64,000 nucleotides of DNA from JAIPAN01 sp040403555 (GTDB lineage: Bacteria > Bacteroidota > Bacteroidia > Sphingobacteriales > Sphingobacteriaceae): positions 186,001 through 250,000 of the forward strand of contig JBBAKN010000003.1 in assembly GCA_040403555.1 (NCBI GenBank), in the 5' to 3' direction. Within the stretch, counting starts at the first letter, position 1. Each line of letters begins with the position of its first letter. Below are positions 50,415 to 59,505 of this stretch, piece by piece. The translations under genes and the position numbers were made by a program. The notes under the pieces were generated by a model that was not told where the DNA came from, did no database searches, and saw only the letters and a list, made by a program, of their open reading frames with translations.

Positions 50415-51851
50415 TTATGGCCAAACACCCATGTTCGAGTACGATACGGCTATTTTATCGATAGCGTTTACGAAGGCGGCTATACGTAGGGTTTTAATTT
50501 TCGGATTAGCCATTTTAACATCCCTAATCTCGTGGTAGGAACGAATCATGGTATCTTCTAAACCAGAATTAACCAATTCTAACTCTGTAGCACCTTTAAC
50601 AATAACGCTACGCTGCTCTTGGCTTAATTTTACACCAGTAGTTGCTTCCACCATATTTACAATGTTTTCATTAGCAGTTTCTTCATAGCGTTTATCCATA
50701 CGACCAAAAGCAACATGCGAAAGGTTTTTTAACCACTCGAAATAAGAAACCGTTACACCGCCTGCATTGCAATACATATCGGGGATAATGATACCACCTT
50801 GTTTTACAAACATTTCTTCGGCACCTGGGGTGGTTGGACCATTCGCTCCTTCGGCAATAATTTTTGCATGAATACGCACTACATTCTCTTCTGTAATTTG
50901 ATTTTCTAAAGCAGCTGGCACTAAAATATCACAAGGTTGCTCTAATCCTTCGAGCGATTTTTTGAATTCTTTTTGGGCTCCTTTAAATCCTAATATAGAT
51001 CCGGTAGTTTTGCGGTGATTAAATACCTCATCAAGATCTAAGCCTTTTTCGTTGTAAACAGCCCCTTCAAATTCGCAAAGGCCAACAATAATGGCACCAA
51101 ACTCAGCTAAAAATTTAGCAGAATGATAGCCTACATTTCCTAAACCTTGTACAATTACTCGTTTACCGGCTAAGCCTGTACTTAAACCTAACGCTTTCAT
51201 ATCTTCAGCAACGCTTACGCATTCGCGAACCGCAATGGCTACACCTCTACCAGTTGCCTCCCTACGACCTGCAATACCATGTAAGGCAATTGGTTTACCA
51301 GTTACACAACCTAGGGCATCTAATTGGCCTGGGTTCATGGTTTGGTAGGTATCTGCAATCCAGCTCATTTCACGCTCACCTGAACCGTAATCCGGTGCAG
51401 GAACATCAATACCAGGGCCAATAAAATTTTTCTTAACCAATTCTACGGTATAACGTCTGGTTATATTTTCTAATTCAGCTACGGTATAACTTTTCGGGTT
51501 GATTTTAATACCACCTTTTGCACCACCAAAGGGTACGTTTACGATGGCACATTTATAAGTCATTAAAGCAGCCAAAGCCATTACTTCATCCTCGTTTACC
51601 ATTTCACTATAGCGAATACCCCCTTTAGTAGGCGATTTGTGATGAGAGTGCTCTACACGCCAAGCATCTATTACTTCTAACCCATCGCCTTTTCTAATAG
51701 GAAAACGAAAACGGTACACACTGTTACATGATTTAATTTGATCTAGTAAACCGGCAGGATGGTTGGTAAACTGTGCCGCATGATCAAAGAATTGGCATAC
51801 ATCTCCGAAAAAAGTTAGTTCTTCAGAGGCTGCTCCTGATTTTGTTGACAT
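50415..51851 (-). CDS. Glutamate dehydrogenase (Glu/Leu/Phe/Val family)
   Basis: The 478-residue enzyme has KGGIRYSEMVNEDEVMALA, the catalytic lysine region VPFGGAKGGIKINP, the aspartate in DVPAPDYGSGEREM and a C-terminal Rossmann domain with VQGLGNVGYHSA. It interconverts glutamate and 2-oxoglutarate; coenzyme choice cannot be read safely. It sits between ccmD and ccmE but has its own terminator. An inverted repeat, GAGTGA-n7-TCACTC, lies upstream in the promoter region. Confidence 0.92.
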   Translation of the reverse strand: MSTKSGAASEELTFFGDVCQFFDHAAQFTNHPAGLLDQIKSCNSVYRFRFPIRKGDGLEVIDAWRVEHSHHKSPTKGGIRYSEMVNEDEVMALAALMTYKCAIVNVPFGGAKGGIKINPKSYTVAELENITRRYTVELVKKNFIGPGIDVPAPDYGSGEREMSWIADTYQTMNPGQLDALGCVTGKPIALHGIAGRREATGRGVAIAVRECVSVAEDMKALGLSTGLAGKRVIVQGLGNVGYHSAKFLAEFGAIIVGLCEFEGAVYNEKGLDLDEVFNHRKTTGSILGFKGAQKEFKKSLEGLEQPCDILVPAALENQITEENVVRIHAKIIAEGANGPTTPGAEEMFVKQGGIIIPDMYCNAGGVTVSYFEWLKNLSHVAFGRMDKRYEETANENIVNMVEATTGVKLSQEQRSVIVKGATELELVNSGLEDTMIRSYHEIRDVKMANPKIKTLRIAAFVNAIDKIAVSYSNMGVWP

Positions 51852-51893
51852 ATTCTGTTTGTATTAATTGACTGATTAGTTTGATGCAAAGTT

Positions 51894-51912
51894 GAGTGAA
51901 AAAATATCACTC
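51894..51912. promoter_or_regulatory. Inverted repeat upstream of gdh, candidate operator
   Basis: GAGTGA (51894-51899) and TCACTC (51907-51912) form a perfect six-base inverted repeat with a seven-base spacer. It lies just upstream of CAACTTTG, a one-mismatch -7 box of the glutamate dehydrogenase gene. A regulator site or mRNA hairpin is possible. Confidence 0.4.
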
Positions 51913-51977
51913 TTGCAAATAAAAAATTGTTAGTGTATGGCTTACACATTTGCTAAAAAATAGCAAAACGAAGCCAA

Positions 51978-52196
51978 TTATCCTTTAGTACCGTTTTTTT
52001 CTAGTTTACTTAATTTCTTATCTATAGAAAATAAAAAAAATAAAACGCCGGCTAAAATAACCGACATCACACTTACTACCACATAAATCATACCCGAACT
52101 TCTTAAGCCATCGGCCATTTCAACAGACGACGTTTGGGCTAAAACTGATAATGAGATTGCAGAAAGCAACGTTAATAAACTTAATTTTTTTATCAT
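51978..52196 (-). CDS. CcmD-family small membrane protein
   Basis: The 72-residue protein has a cleavable signal peptide (MIKKLSLLTLLSAISLSVLAQ), a short linker and one transmembrane helix (about 37-58), ending in a Lys-rich tail (SIDKKLSKLEKNG). This matches the CcmD family of Bacteroidota by position and topology. CcmD stabilises the CcmABC complex that loads heme onto CcmE. It starts five bases after the ccmC stop. Confidence 0.8.
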   Translation of the reverse strand: MIKKLSLLTLLSAISLSVLAQTSSVEMADGLRSSGMIYVVVSVMSVILAGVLFFLFSIDKKLSKLEKNGTKG

Positions 52197-52201
52197 AATT
52201 A

Positions 52202-52855
52202 CTAAAATTTATGCTGTAATAAACGGATGCGGTACCGAATGTTACTCAGCCAAACACCAAGTAAGATCCACCCAATTACGGCCGGATAAAATACCAAACG
52301 CATATTGCTATCCAAATCGTACGAGTTAAAGCCTGGGTTACCCCCGTTTCCCGGGTGTAGGGAGTCGGTCATTCGTGGTAGTATAAATAACAATACAACC
52401 ATAATAGGAAAAGCAAATACATTATAGATAGCCGAGATTTTTGCTCTTTTCTGCGATTCATCAATAGAACTCCGCAATACGATATAGGCTAAATACAACA
52501 GGGTAGATATGGCGGCACTATTTAATTTCGGATCGTTGGGCCAAGGAGCTCCCCAGGTAAAATTTGCCCAAATCATGCCGGTACCTAAGCCTAAAAATCC
52601 AAATACAATACCCGTATTTACAGTTTCAACGGCCATAAAATCGTGCTTTTCATCAGCAGACGACAAGTACTTGATGCTATTTATTACCGAAAAAAGGTAA
52701 AGAAATAGCATGGTGAACCACATAGGCACGTGAAAATATAGATTACGAATAGTTTCATGCAAAATGGGCAATCTAGGGACTGCTACTAATAAGCCTGCTA
52801 TAAAGGAATAAATCAGGAGTACAGCCGCTAAAATTTTCCACCAGTTTCTAGTCAT
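52202..52855 (-). CDS. ccmC: Heme-handling protein CcmC
   Basis: The 217-residue inner-membrane protein has six transmembrane helices, two periplasmic histidines (YFHVPMW and SLHPGNGG) and the tryptophan loop WGAPWPNDPKLNS, a variant of WGxxWxWD in which one tryptophan is Asn. It presents heme to CcmE. I chose the ATG at 52855, ten bases after the ccmB stop; the longer frame overlaps ccmB. Confidence 0.92.
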   Translation of the reverse strand: MTRNWWKILAAVLLIYSFIAGLLVAVPRLPILHETIRNLYFHVPMWFTMLFLYLFSVINSIKYLSSADEKHDFMAVETVNTGIVFGFLGLGTGMIWANFTWGAPWPNDPKLNSAAISTLLYLAYIVLRSSIDESQKRAKISAIYNVFAFPIMVVLLFILPRMTDSLHPGNGGNPGFNSYDLDSNMRLVFYPAVIGWILLGVWLSNIRYRIRLLQHKF

Positions 52856-52865
52856 ATAAGGGGGA

Positions 52866-53528
52866 TTAATCACGCCAAAGGTAAGGAAACAAAACCAAAG
52901 AGGATGCAATAACTAGTACATTCAAACTAAGCAAAATGACTATCTCGTCGTAACTCACAGCCCTATCTAAACCATCCATGGCATTTTTAGAAAATTTAAT
53001 AAGCAAAATGAGTAAAGGAATAATAACCGGAAAACTAAGTACCGCCATTAAACTGCCGGGGTTATTCGCTTTTGCTGCAATGCCCGAAATCAGGGTAAAT
53101 ACACTGGCAAAACTTATACTACCTAGTACCACCGCCAAAAAATAAAACAAGAGGTCTTGAACCTGGTTTGAAAATACAACTTGATAGAAAAATAGTGCCA
53201 AGGTTGACAACAGCAGCATGAGCAAGCAGTTGTAAATAATTTTAGAAAGAATAATGGCTTGAGGTGATGCCAAGGTATACAAATACAGGTGTCGACCTGC
53301 TGGCTCTTGCACAAAGCTTTTTACCAGGGCATTAATAGAGGCAAACAAAAGAATAATCCAAAACAATACGTTCCAGGTTGGGCCTTGTATACCTCCTTTA
53401 AAAGATAAGTAACACACAAAAATGGTAGAAACCACATACAACACTATGCCATTTAAGGCATACCGCGAACGCCATTCTAAAATGAGTTCTTTAGCTATAA
53501 GAGATTTCACTTGGTGTATCAAGCTCAT
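52866..53528 (-). CDS. ccmB: Heme exporter subunit CcmB
   Basis: The 220-residue inner-membrane protein has six transmembrane helices and the CcmB start LIAKELILEWRSRYALNG, with FVQEPAGRHLYLYTLASP near residue 72. It is the permease-like partner of the ATPase CcmA, which is not present here. It is the first gene of ccmB-ccmC-ccmD. A TATCTTTG box lies only four bases before its ATG. Confidence 0.92.
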   Translation of the reverse strand: MSLIHQVKSLIAKELILEWRSRYALNGIVLYVVSTIFVCYLSFKGGIQGPTWNVLFWIILLFASINALVKSFVQEPAGRHLYLYTLASPQAIILSKIIYNCLLMLLLSTLALFFYQVVFSNQVQDLLFYFLAVVLGSISFASVFTLISGIAAKANNPGSLMAVLSFPVIIPLLILLIKFSKNAMDGLDRAVSYDEIVILLSLNVLVIASSLVLFPYLWRD

Positions 53529-53532
53529 GCCA

Positions 53533-53540
53533 CAAAGATA
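53533..53540 (-). promoter_or_regulatory. -7 box of ccmB-ccmC-ccmD
   Basis: TATCTTTG on the minus strand matches TAnnTTTG and is separated from the ccmB ATG by four bases, which predicts a leaderless transcript. Confidence 0.55.
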
Positions 53541-53589
53541 ATTTTAATTTACCTAGCTACTAAAAGTAAAATTTGTAATTTCAATCATC

Positions 53590-54069
53590 ATGTATAGTTC
53601 AAGTCTGCATAGCCCCATTGGCATCTTGCTCATAGAAGCAGATGAAACGTCAGTTCGGAGCATACAATTTGTAGAAAATGAAATAAGACAAGATCCGAGT
53701 GAATTAACGGAATGGGCTAAAATTGAGCTTTCGGCTTATTTTGAGGGTAAATTGAGCATATTTACATTCCCCATGCAACAGGATGGCAGCCCTTTTCAGC
53801 AAGGGGTTTGGCAAGAACTACAACAGCTTCAACCCGGTCTTCCCATTACTTACGCAGAATTGGCGAAAAGGTTGAAAAACCCCTTGGCAATTCGAGCAAT
53901 TGCCGCTACCAACGGAAAAAATAAACTCTTAATTGCTATACCCTGCCATCGGGTAATTGGCAGTAAAGGCGATTTAGTAGGCTATGCCGGAGCGCTATGG
54001 CGAAAAGAGTGGTTACTTAATCACGAAGCCAAAATGACCGGTATTGGTCAAACTTCCTTATATTTATAG
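53590..54069 (+). CDS. ogt: Methylated-DNA--protein-cysteine methyltransferase
   Basis: The 159-residue protein has a short N-terminal domain and the C-terminal active site PCHRVIG with acceptor Cys119, preceded by the winged-helix segment ITYAELAKRL. The residue after the conserved NG-x-N is Lys rather than Pro. It removes alkyl groups from O6-guanine in a suicidal reaction. It is divergent from ccmB and followed by DUF421 after one base. Confidence 0.93.
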   Translation: MYSSSLHSPIGILLIEADETSVRSIQFVENEIRQDPSELTEWAKIELSAYFEGKLSIFTFPMQQDGSPFQQGVWQELQQLQPGLPITYAELAKRLKNPLAIRAIAATNGKNKLLIAIPCHRVIGSKGDLVGYAGALWRKEWLLNHEAKMTGIGQTSLYL

Positions 54070-54070
54070 C

Positions 54071-54589
54071 ATGAACCCTTACTTAGATATTATTGTCCGC
54101 AGTGCCACTGTATACGGCTTTATGGTGCTAGCCCTCCGCTTATTTGGCAAAAAAGAACTCTCACAGCTTTCTACAACCGATTTGGTATTTATCATACTCA
54201 TTAGCAACTCGGTACAAAATGCTATGGTAGGCACCAACTCTACCTTGTCCGGTGGATTAGTGGCCGCATTGGTATTATTTAGCCTAAACTACTTGCTTAA
54301 ACTGCTTATTTTTAGGTCGAAGAAGATTAAAGAGCTCATTGAAGATAAACCGATTATTCTTATTCACGAAGGTACGATAGATCATGTACACCTAGTACGA
54401 ACTAAAATTACCGAAGATGAACTAGTACAAGCGGTTAGAGAACATGGACTATCTAGTATTACGGAAGTTAAAATTGCCGTGCTTGAAGTAGATGGAAATA
54501 TCAGCGTAATTTCTGGAAACGCTGGGCATCTTAAACAAAGCCGACATAAACGTCGTCAGTTGCACAAAACAATGGCTTTGGGTTCTTAA
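54071..54589 (+). CDS. DUF421 membrane protein (YetF-like)
   Basis: The 172-residue protein has three N-terminal transmembrane helices and a cytosolic domain (about 80-160) with KPIILIHEGTIDHVHLVRTK, matching DUF421/YetF. The related B. subtilis YetF and the spore SpoVA-linked YhcN neighbours have only partly known roles. I chose the ATG at 54071, directly after the ogt stop. It converges on alkB with four bases of overlap. Confidence 0.87.
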   Translation: MNPYLDIIVRSATVYGFMVLALRLFGKKELSQLSTTDLVFIILISNSVQNAMVGTNSTLSGGLVAALVLFSLNYLLKLLIFRSKKIKELIEDKPIILIHEGTIDHVHLVRTKITEDELVQAVREHGLSSITEVKIAVLEVDGNISVISGNAGHLKQSRHKRRQLHKTMALGS

Positions 54590-55605
54590 TTCGGAATTTT
54601 CTTATCTACCAAGTTAAACCACAATGGCGGTACCAAAGCTGGTATAAACATACTGGCATAACCACCTGGTAATACCGGACTTATATCGTAACTAAGCAAG
54701 GCATTAAACGGCTTAGCCGCATGAAAATGATGGTCGGAGTGGCGACTTAGATCAATTAAAAAATAACGACTAACTACCTTATCGCTTTGCCAAGAATGAA
54801 GCTCGTTTACCCGTTCTCTTTCGATACGGCGTAAGCCATAATGCTCAATATAATTGGTGTATTCTAATAATAAATTCGCAACGGTAGCTTGCAACAAGTA
54901 GGCTGCGGCTACCCAAATACCAAAAAAAAAGGTTAAGGCACCCAGTAGTAAAAACCCTCCTGCATACACTGCTATCACATAGTTGTGCAAACCATAGCCC
55001 CATTTCTCGGCTTTTTCGCAACGAGTTTTTTCGAGCGCCAAAGATTGAAGCAATTGTCCGTAAATAGAACGCAAAGCAAAGGCATAAAGCGTTTCTCCCT
55101 TAAGCGCACTAACCGGATCGGCAGCAGTACCTACCGATTTATGATGAATACGTAAATGATGTACGTAGAAATAGGGGTTCAAAACAGTAAAGAGAAGAAA
55201 TCGGCCTAAAAAATTCCATAATTTAGCTTTGCGATGGATGAGTTCGTGGGCAGCAATAACACCCATTGAGCCTGCTGCAGTGCCAGTAGAAAGGGCCGCC
55301 ACCGCAATCCAGTAGCCACTAAGTAAATGGGTATAAACGCCGTAGATTAAACTAGCTATGGCTAACATTTGGCCAATAACCACTAAAACGAGTAACAGGT
55401 CGGGTAGAATGTTATCTTCGCCAGCTTCATTGCTTTTATCTTCAGGCAATAGCAGTTCTCCTAAGGCCAACACTACAAAGGTAAAAGCGAAATTACCCAA
55501 CGTATACCAACCTCCATTTAAATTCCCAAATAGTACAAAAGCTACCGGAAATAGGTTAATGAAATATTTAAAGTTTCTGAACGAATTTGTTTGAACCGCT
55601 TGCAT
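54586..55605 (-). CDS. alkB: Alkane 1-monooxygenase-type membrane hydroxylase
   Basis: The 339-residue integral membrane protein has the di-iron histidine boxes of the AlkB/XylM family: HELIHRK, HHLRIHHKSVGT, NYIEHYGL and LSRHSDHHFH, between several transmembrane helices. It should hydroxylate a terminal methyl group of an alkane or fatty compound using rubredoxin electrons. No rubredoxin gene is near. I chose the ATG at 55605 over the TTG at 55611. It follows gldC by 49 bases. Confidence 0.9.
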   Translation of the reverse strand: MQAVQTNSFRNFKYFINLFPVAFVLFGNLNGGWYTLGNFAFTFVVLALGELLLPEDKSNEAGEDNILPDLLLVLVVIGQMLAIASLIYGVYTHLLSGYWIAVAALSTGTAAGSMGVIAAHELIHRKAKLWNFLGRFLLFTVLNPYFYVHHLRIHHKSVGTAADPVSALKGETLYAFALRSIYGQLLQSLALEKTRCEKAEKWGYGLHNYVIAVYAGGFLLLGALTFFFGIWVAAAYLLQATVANLLLEYTNYIEHYGLRRIERERVNELHSWQSDKVVSRYFLIDLSRHSDHHFHAAKPFNALLSYDISPVLPGGYASMFIPALVPPLWFNLVDKKIPN

Positions 55606-55654
55606 CGTCAATTTTTATACTTGAATATACATAAAATTGTGAAAACAAAAATTA

Positions 55655-55990
55655 TTATTGCCCAACTTTAAGGTCCATTTTTTCAGCAAAATGAGCACAA
55701 TAATCACGCAAATCGCCTACAATAGCCTCTTCGCCAGTAGCCCGCAAAAAACTATCGCCCATCGTTTGTAGCGTTTCGTAAAAAAAACGCTTCATTTCAT
55801 CGGCAGGCATATCTTTAGTCCACAAATCAATGCGCAACGAATTTTTATAGTTGTGATCCCACAGGGCCAACATCATTGATTTGACCGGCAATGCCTCTTT
55901 ATTTTGCGAATCGGTTGATTCCCATAAAATGCTTTCCGGAATGTTTTGATCGTCCAGTTCGATGGTGAGTTTAATTTCAGCTTTTTTCAT
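55655..55990 (-). CDS. gldC: Gliding motility protein GldC
   Basis: The 111-residue cytosolic protein matches GldC: IKLTIELDDQNIPESILWES, then SMMLALWDHNYKNSLRIDLW and TLQTMGDSFLRATG. In Flavobacterium johnsoniae GldC helps gliding but is not essential, and homologues occur in non-gliding Bacteroidota. It is 14 bases downstream of the DEAD-box helicase gene. Its presence alone does not prove motility. Confidence 0.93.
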   Translation of the reverse strand: MKKAEIKLTIELDDQNIPESILWESTDSQNKEALPVKSMMLALWDHNYKNSLRIDLWTKDMPADEMKRFFYETLQTMGDSFLRATGEEAIVGDLRDYCAHFAEKMDLKVGQ

Positions 55991-56004
55991 GTCTCAATGA
56001 AGAT

Positions 56005-57342
56005 TTATATCTTTTTATCAAATCGTTTAGATTTCTTTTTAGGTGCCCCTGGCTTTGCTGGACCTTTGGCTTTTGGTCGGTCGCCTTTGGTGTTTTTTAA
56101 TTTTTTCTCGTGAAAAGCACCCTGAAAATCCGGATTGTCTTTACGTTTTTGCAAATCAATTTCACGAGCCATAGCTTGGCGCTCTTCGTAAGGTGTTTCT
56201 TCTACAAAAACCGTAGCTGGCAATTCGGCCACAGGAATAGATTGGCGCATCAGTTTTTCTATTTTTTTGATGTAAAACTCTTCCGATTCGGCACAAAAAG
56301 TAATGGCTTCGCCACTTTTATAAGCTCTGCCAGTACGGCCAATTCGGTGTACGTAATCTTCAATAATAATGGGTACATCAAAATTTATGACATGGCTTAC
56401 ATCGGCTACATCTAAGCCTCTGGCCGCCACATCGGTAGCCACAAGCATTCTAATATTTCCTTCTTTAAAGGCATTAATAGAATTTATACGAGTGTTTTGC
56501 CCTTTGTTAGCATGAATTACACGTACTTGTTCGGCACCATAACGACGTTCCAAATAATGAAAAATATTATCGGCTACGGTTTTGGTTTTGCAAAACACAA
56601 TAAGGCGATGAAAACGTTCATCATCTTTAAGCAGCTCTTGCAATAAGTTTAACTTGGTTTTTAGATTAGGTACCCGGTACAATACTTGGCTTACCGTATG
56701 GGCTGGTGTGGCTTGTGCAGCCACCTCTATTATTAAAGGAAATTTTAAGAAATCGCCTGAAATTTTATGTACCAATTCGCTCATAGTAGCCGAAAAAAGT
56801 AAATTTTGGCGCTTGCGGGGCACTACTTCCAGTATGCGATGAATAGAGCCAATAAAGCCCATATCCATCATTTTATCGGCCTCATCCAATACCAAAAACT
56901 GAATAGATTTGGTAACAATATGCCCAGCCAAGTATAAATCTAAAAAGCGGCCCGGAGTAGCTACCACAATATCAGCACCTTTTTCTAAAGCCGCAATTTG
57001 TGTTTTAGGACCAAGTCCTCCGTAAATAACCACAGTGCGTAAATCGGTGTATTTAGCAAATGAAATGATGTTTTCTTCTATTTGCATGGCCAACTCCCGT
57101 GTTGGTGCCAAAATTAATGCTCGAGGATGCTGACCTTGAGCGTACTTTAATTTCATAAGCAGAGGCAGCACATAGGCAGCCGTTTTACCAGTGCCTGTTT
57201 GCGCAATGCCCATCATATCTTGACCCGATAAAATTGGTGCAATGGCCTTTTGCTGAATAGGTGTTGGCTGGGTATAACCCGCCTCTTCTATCGCATTTAA
57301 GAGTTGTCTATTTAATTTAAAATCTTCGAAATTGGTGACCAT
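56005..57342 (-). CDS. DEAD-box RNA helicase, RhlE-like
   Basis: The 445-residue helicase has Q motif PTPIQQKAI, motif I AQTGTGKT, PTRELAMQ, the Walker B VLDEADKMMDMG, SAT and HRIGRTGRA, with a basic C-terminal tail (KGPAKPGAPKKKSKRFDKK). It remodels RNA, probably ribosomal RNA or mRNA, in an ATP-dependent way. A TATCTTTG box sits five bases before its ATG. gldC follows after 14 bases. Confidence 0.95.
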   Translation of the reverse strand: MVTNFEDFKLNRQLLNAIEEAGYTQPTPIQQKAIAPILSGQDMMGIAQTGTGKTAAYVLPLLMKLKYAQGQHPRALILAPTRELAMQIEENIISFAKYTDLRTVVIYGGLGPKTQIAALEKGADIVVATPGRFLDLYLAGHIVTKSIQFLVLDEADKMMDMGFIGSIHRILEVVPRKRQNLLFSATMSELVHKISGDFLKFPLIIEVAAQATPAHTVSQVLYRVPNLKTKLNLLQELLKDDERFHRLIVFCKTKTVADNIFHYLERRYGAEQVRVIHANKGQNTRINSINAFKEGNIRMLVATDVAARGLDVADVSHVINFDVPIIIEDYVHRIGRTGRAYKSGEAITFCAESEEFYIKKIEKLMRQSIPVAELPATVFVEETPYEERQAMAREIDLQKRKDNPDFQGAFHEKKLKNTKGDRPKAKGPAKPGAPKKKSKRFDKKI

Positions 57343-57347
57343 TGGCG

Positions 57348-57355
57348 CAAAGATA
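57348..57355 (-). promoter_or_regulatory. -7 box of the DEAD-box helicase gene
   Basis: TATCTTTG on the minus strand matches TAnnTTTG. Five bases separate it from the ATG at 57342, so the mRNA is predicted to be leaderless. Confidence 0.55.
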
Positions 57356-57475
57356 CATTTTTACGCTCCAATACGTTTGTATTCGCTAAATAGATTATTC
57401 TTGTACATGATGATGCATTGCTTAAGCATATTTTTAAACAAGGAAGGCATCCTTTTTAGAATCAATCTAAATAGC

Positions 57476-57483
57476 TACCTTTG
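57476..57483 (+). promoter_or_regulatory. -7 box of hscA
   Basis: TACCTTTG matches TAnnTTTG and lies 19 bases before the ATG. A T-rich stretch stands about 20 bases upstream in place of a clear TTG. A ten-base palindrome TGCTTAAGCA at 57419-57428 is further upstream. Confidence 0.6.
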
Positions 57484-57502
57484 TGGCTCATAAATTCATC
57501 CA

Positions 57503-59359
57503 ATGGCAAAAATATCCATCAATTTAGCAACCGGCTCTTTGCAAAAAGAAGATCTTATTGTGGGAATTGATTTGGGGACTACCAACAGCTTGGTGGCCTT
57601 TATTAACCCCAATGGCCAAGCCCAAGTTATTAATGACACGGGTAAGGGCGAATTGGTGCCATCCATCATACATTTTGCACAAGATGGCAGCCTAGTAGTA
57701 GGCAACCAAGCCAAAGAATTTTTAACCTCAGATCCCCAAAACACTATTTTTTCTGTAAAACGATTGCTGGGTAGATCGTACGGAGATATTGCAGCACACC
57801 GCGATTTTTTTTCGTACAAGGTGATTGACGATAACCAAGAAAGCTTGGTAAAAATAATGGTGGGCGAAAAATTTTATACGCCCATTGAGCTTTCGGCATT
57901 AATTTTAAAGGAGCTTAAAGAACGGGCCGAACATGCGCTAAAAACGCCGGTTACCCGAGCGGTAATTACGGTACCCGCTTATTTTAACGATAGCCAACGC
58001 CAAACCACCCGTGATGCCGGAAAACTAGCCGGATTGGATGTGTTGCGCATGGTAAACGAACCCACCGCCGCCAGCTTGGCTTACGGCATTGGCTTACAAG
58101 CCGATGAGGAAAAAACTATTGCGGTATACGATTTAGGCGGAGGCACCTTCGACGTTTCTATTTTACACATACAAAATGGCATTTTTGAGGTATTGGCCAC
58201 CAATGGCAATACTTTTTTAGGTGGCGATGATTTTGACCGAGCCATTGTAGATTATTGGATAACTGAGAATAAGCTCGACCTTAAGAGCCTAAGCGAAAAC
58301 CAAGCATTGGCGCAAGGTCTGCGCCTTAAAGCCGAAGAAGCAAAAAAAGCATTAGGCACTCAAAATTTGTTTAACGAAAGTTTAAACGGTATTCCTTTGG
58401 CCATCAGTAAACAAAAATTAGAAGAACTTATACAGCCCAAATTGGCCGAAACTTTAGCGTGTTGCCAAAAAGCCTTACGTGATGCGAATGTAAAGGCCGA
58501 AAACATTGATGAAGTAATTATGGTGGGTGGTTCTACCCGCACCCCAGCCGTTAAACAAGCTGTTGCCGCATTTTTTGGCAAACCCGTACATGATGAGCTA
58601 AATCCCGATGAAGTGGTAGCCTTAGGTGCCGCCATTCAATCGGATATTTTAGCGGGTAACCGCTCCGATATTTTATTATTGGATGTAACTCCATTATCGT
58701 TAGGAATAGAAACCATGGGCGGTTTAATGGATGTAATTATTCCGCGAAATGCCAAAATACCCACCAAGGCTGGCCGCCAGTACACCACCTCGGTAGATGG
58801 GCAAGTAAACCTAAAAATTTCGGTTTACCAAGGCGAACGTGATTTGGTAAATGAAAATAGGAAATTAGCCGAATTTGACTTGAAAGGAATTCCGGCTATG
58901 CCTGCAGGCTTACCCAAAGTAGATATTAATTTTTTGCTTAATGCCGATGGTATTTTAACCGTGCAAGCCATAGAATTACGCTCAGGTGTAAAACAAGAGG
59001 TAGAAATAAAACCTACCTATGGCCTTAGAGATGAAGAAGTGGAACAAATGTTACTGGATAGTATTGCCCATGCGCAAGACGATGTAGCCCAACGCATGCT
59101 GATTGAAGCCCGCACCGAGGCTGAACAAATGGCCTATACCGCAGAACGTTTCTTAACCAAAAATGCTCAGTTTTTGCAAGAATTCGAGATTGTGCAAAGC
59201 AGGCAATTGCTTGAGCAGCTCCGAGCAAGTTTAAACTCTGGAGATAAGGATTTGATGCTGAAACAAGTAGAAGCACTGAATGAATACACCCGCCCCTTTG
59301 CCGAACGAGTAATGGATGTAGCCATTGCTACAGCTATGAAGGGCAAGTCAATAAAATAA
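57503..59359 (+). CDS. hscA: Fe-S assembly Hsp70 chaperone HscA
   Basis: The 618-residue Hsp70 has GIDLGTTNSLVA (about residue 21), VPAYFNDSQRQTTRDAG, AVYDLGGGTFDVSIL and VGGSTRTPAV. The N-terminal ISINLATGSLQKED extension and a C-terminal lid without the DnaK EEVD tail identify HscA rather than DnaK. With HscB it helps transfer clusters from IscU. It is a single gene here, far from hscB (25752) and fdx-iscX (46022-46599). Confidence 0.92.
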   Translation: MAKISINLATGSLQKEDLIVGIDLGTTNSLVAFINPNGQAQVINDTGKGELVPSIIHFAQDGSLVVGNQAKEFLTSDPQNTIFSVKRLLGRSYGDIAAHRDFFSYKVIDDNQESLVKIMVGEKFYTPIELSALILKELKERAEHALKTPVTRAVITVPAYFNDSQRQTTRDAGKLAGLDVLRMVNEPTAASLAYGIGLQADEEKTIAVYDLGGGTFDVSILHIQNGIFEVLATNGNTFLGGDDFDRAIVDYWITENKLDLKSLSENQALAQGLRLKAEEAKKALGTQNLFNESLNGIPLAISKQKLEELIQPKLAETLACCQKALRDANVKAENIDEVIMVGGSTRTPAVKQAVAAFFGKPVHDELNPDEVVALGAAIQSDILAGNRSDILLLDVTPLSLGIETMGGLMDVIIPRNAKIPTKAGRQYTTSVDGQVNLKISVYQGERDLVNENRKLAEFDLKGIPAMPAGLPKVDINFLLNADGILTVQAIELRSGVKQEVEIKPTYGLRDEEVEQMLLDSIAHAQDDVAQRMLIEARTEAEQMAYTAERFLTKNAQFLQEFEIVQSRQLLEQLRASLNSGDKDLMLKQVEALNEYTRPFAERVMDVAIATAMKGKSIK

Positions 59360-59505
59360 TCAAGGTCTTTTTTTCTATTAATCTACAAACAACTAATAAA
59401 ATCGACGGAATGGTTAGTTGATTAAAAATAATCACACACAAAACCAAAAAAGATAGTCAAAACAAGTCTTAATTGGAATATAAAACCAAAATTTAAATAC
59501 AGGTT

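Noticed and set aside
59360..59505. Possible terminator CAACTAA/TTAGTTG after hscA
   Set aside because: The seven-base AT-rich stem has a long loop and no T-run; the gap shows no other clear feature.
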